Source: Oscillibacter sp.
Lineage (GTDB): Bacteria > Bacillota > Clostridia > Oscillospirales > Oscillospiraceae
Assembly: GCA_022796315.1 (NCBI GenBank)
Contig: JAAWIL010000135.1
Coordinates: forward strand, 1-5,615
Direction: 5' to 3'
Length of the DNA stretch: 5,615 bases
The notes below the pieces were generated by a model that had not been told where the DNA came from, ran no database searches, and was given only the letters and a program-made list of their open reading frames with translations. Numbering within the stretch: position 1 is the first letter of the stretch; the number at the start of each line of letters is the position of its first letter. The position numbers were made by a program, and so were the translations under genes. Positions 5,530 to 5,615 of this stretch are shown here, piece after piece.

Positions 5530-5615
5530 TATCTCGACGTGTATGGATTGGCGAGTGAATTTTTTGCCCTGCAAGGCAAAAATCCGCAGGCATCCTGACG
5601 GATGGCAAGGATTTT
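5516..5615. mobile_element. Left half of a palindromic MITE-like element (partial, cut by window end)
   Basis: The end AGAGCCTGTTTAA (5517-5529) is the exact complement of 83-95 at the window start. The spacing from its TA (5516) to the apex CCGCAGG (5584) is 68 bases, identical to the complete element (3051 to 3119). It therefore belongs to the same family, in the subtype found at 1-97. TTAG (5515-5518) fits the YTAR target pattern. It overlaps the 3' end of the hydrolase gene: GAG CCT GTT TAA of the terminal repeat is read as E-P-V-stop. The last 32 bases (5584-5615) repeat positions 1-32 exactly. Confidence 0.78.

Overview
The window is GC-rich DNA with strong GGAGG-type ribosome binding sites, sigma-A-type promoters and GC-rich codon use. 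With an SLH-domain surface enzyme, a YoeA-like MATE transporter and a small protein ending in PVQDADDL, it looks chromosomal and from a high-GC gut-type clostridial lineage (Oscillospiraceae-like: Flavonifractor, Lawsonibacter, Oscillibacter or relatives). That placement is inference from protein style; no rRNA or marker gene is present. All supported genes are on the + strand.

Layout. 1-97 is the right half of a palindromic, MITE-like element. 98-244 holds no gene. 245-465 looks like an independent small-RNA gene: a good promoter, about 185 nt folding into a four-way junction and further hairpins, then a T-run. 558-1445 encodes a radical SAM protein closed by a strong terminator. 1623-3029 encodes a MATE efflux transporter with its own extended -10 promoter. 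3050-3216 is a complete copy of the MITE-like element, inserted between the transporter and a 49-residue small protein (3249-3398) that ends in a 17-bp terminator hairpin. 3498-3577 is an unusual promoter: near-consensus boxes followed by five in-register 11-bp repeats bounded by two matching palindromes. It drives 3628-5529, a secreted SLH-domain serine hydrolase of the beta-lactamase class C fold. From 5516 the left half of another MITE-like copy begins inside the last codons of that gene and supplies its stop codon.

Function. The genes do not form one pathway or operon: each has its own promoter, terminator or separating element. The window is best read as housekeeping/accessory chromosome carved up by a hairpin element family. 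The first and last 32 bases are identical and lie at the apex of that element, so the window ends probably reflect a repeat boundary (or an assembly break there) rather than a natural unit.

Most worth following: the structured RNA at about 280-465, the iterated operator-like array at 3517-3577, the element family whose centre is conserved while its arms covary, and the small PVQDADDL protein.
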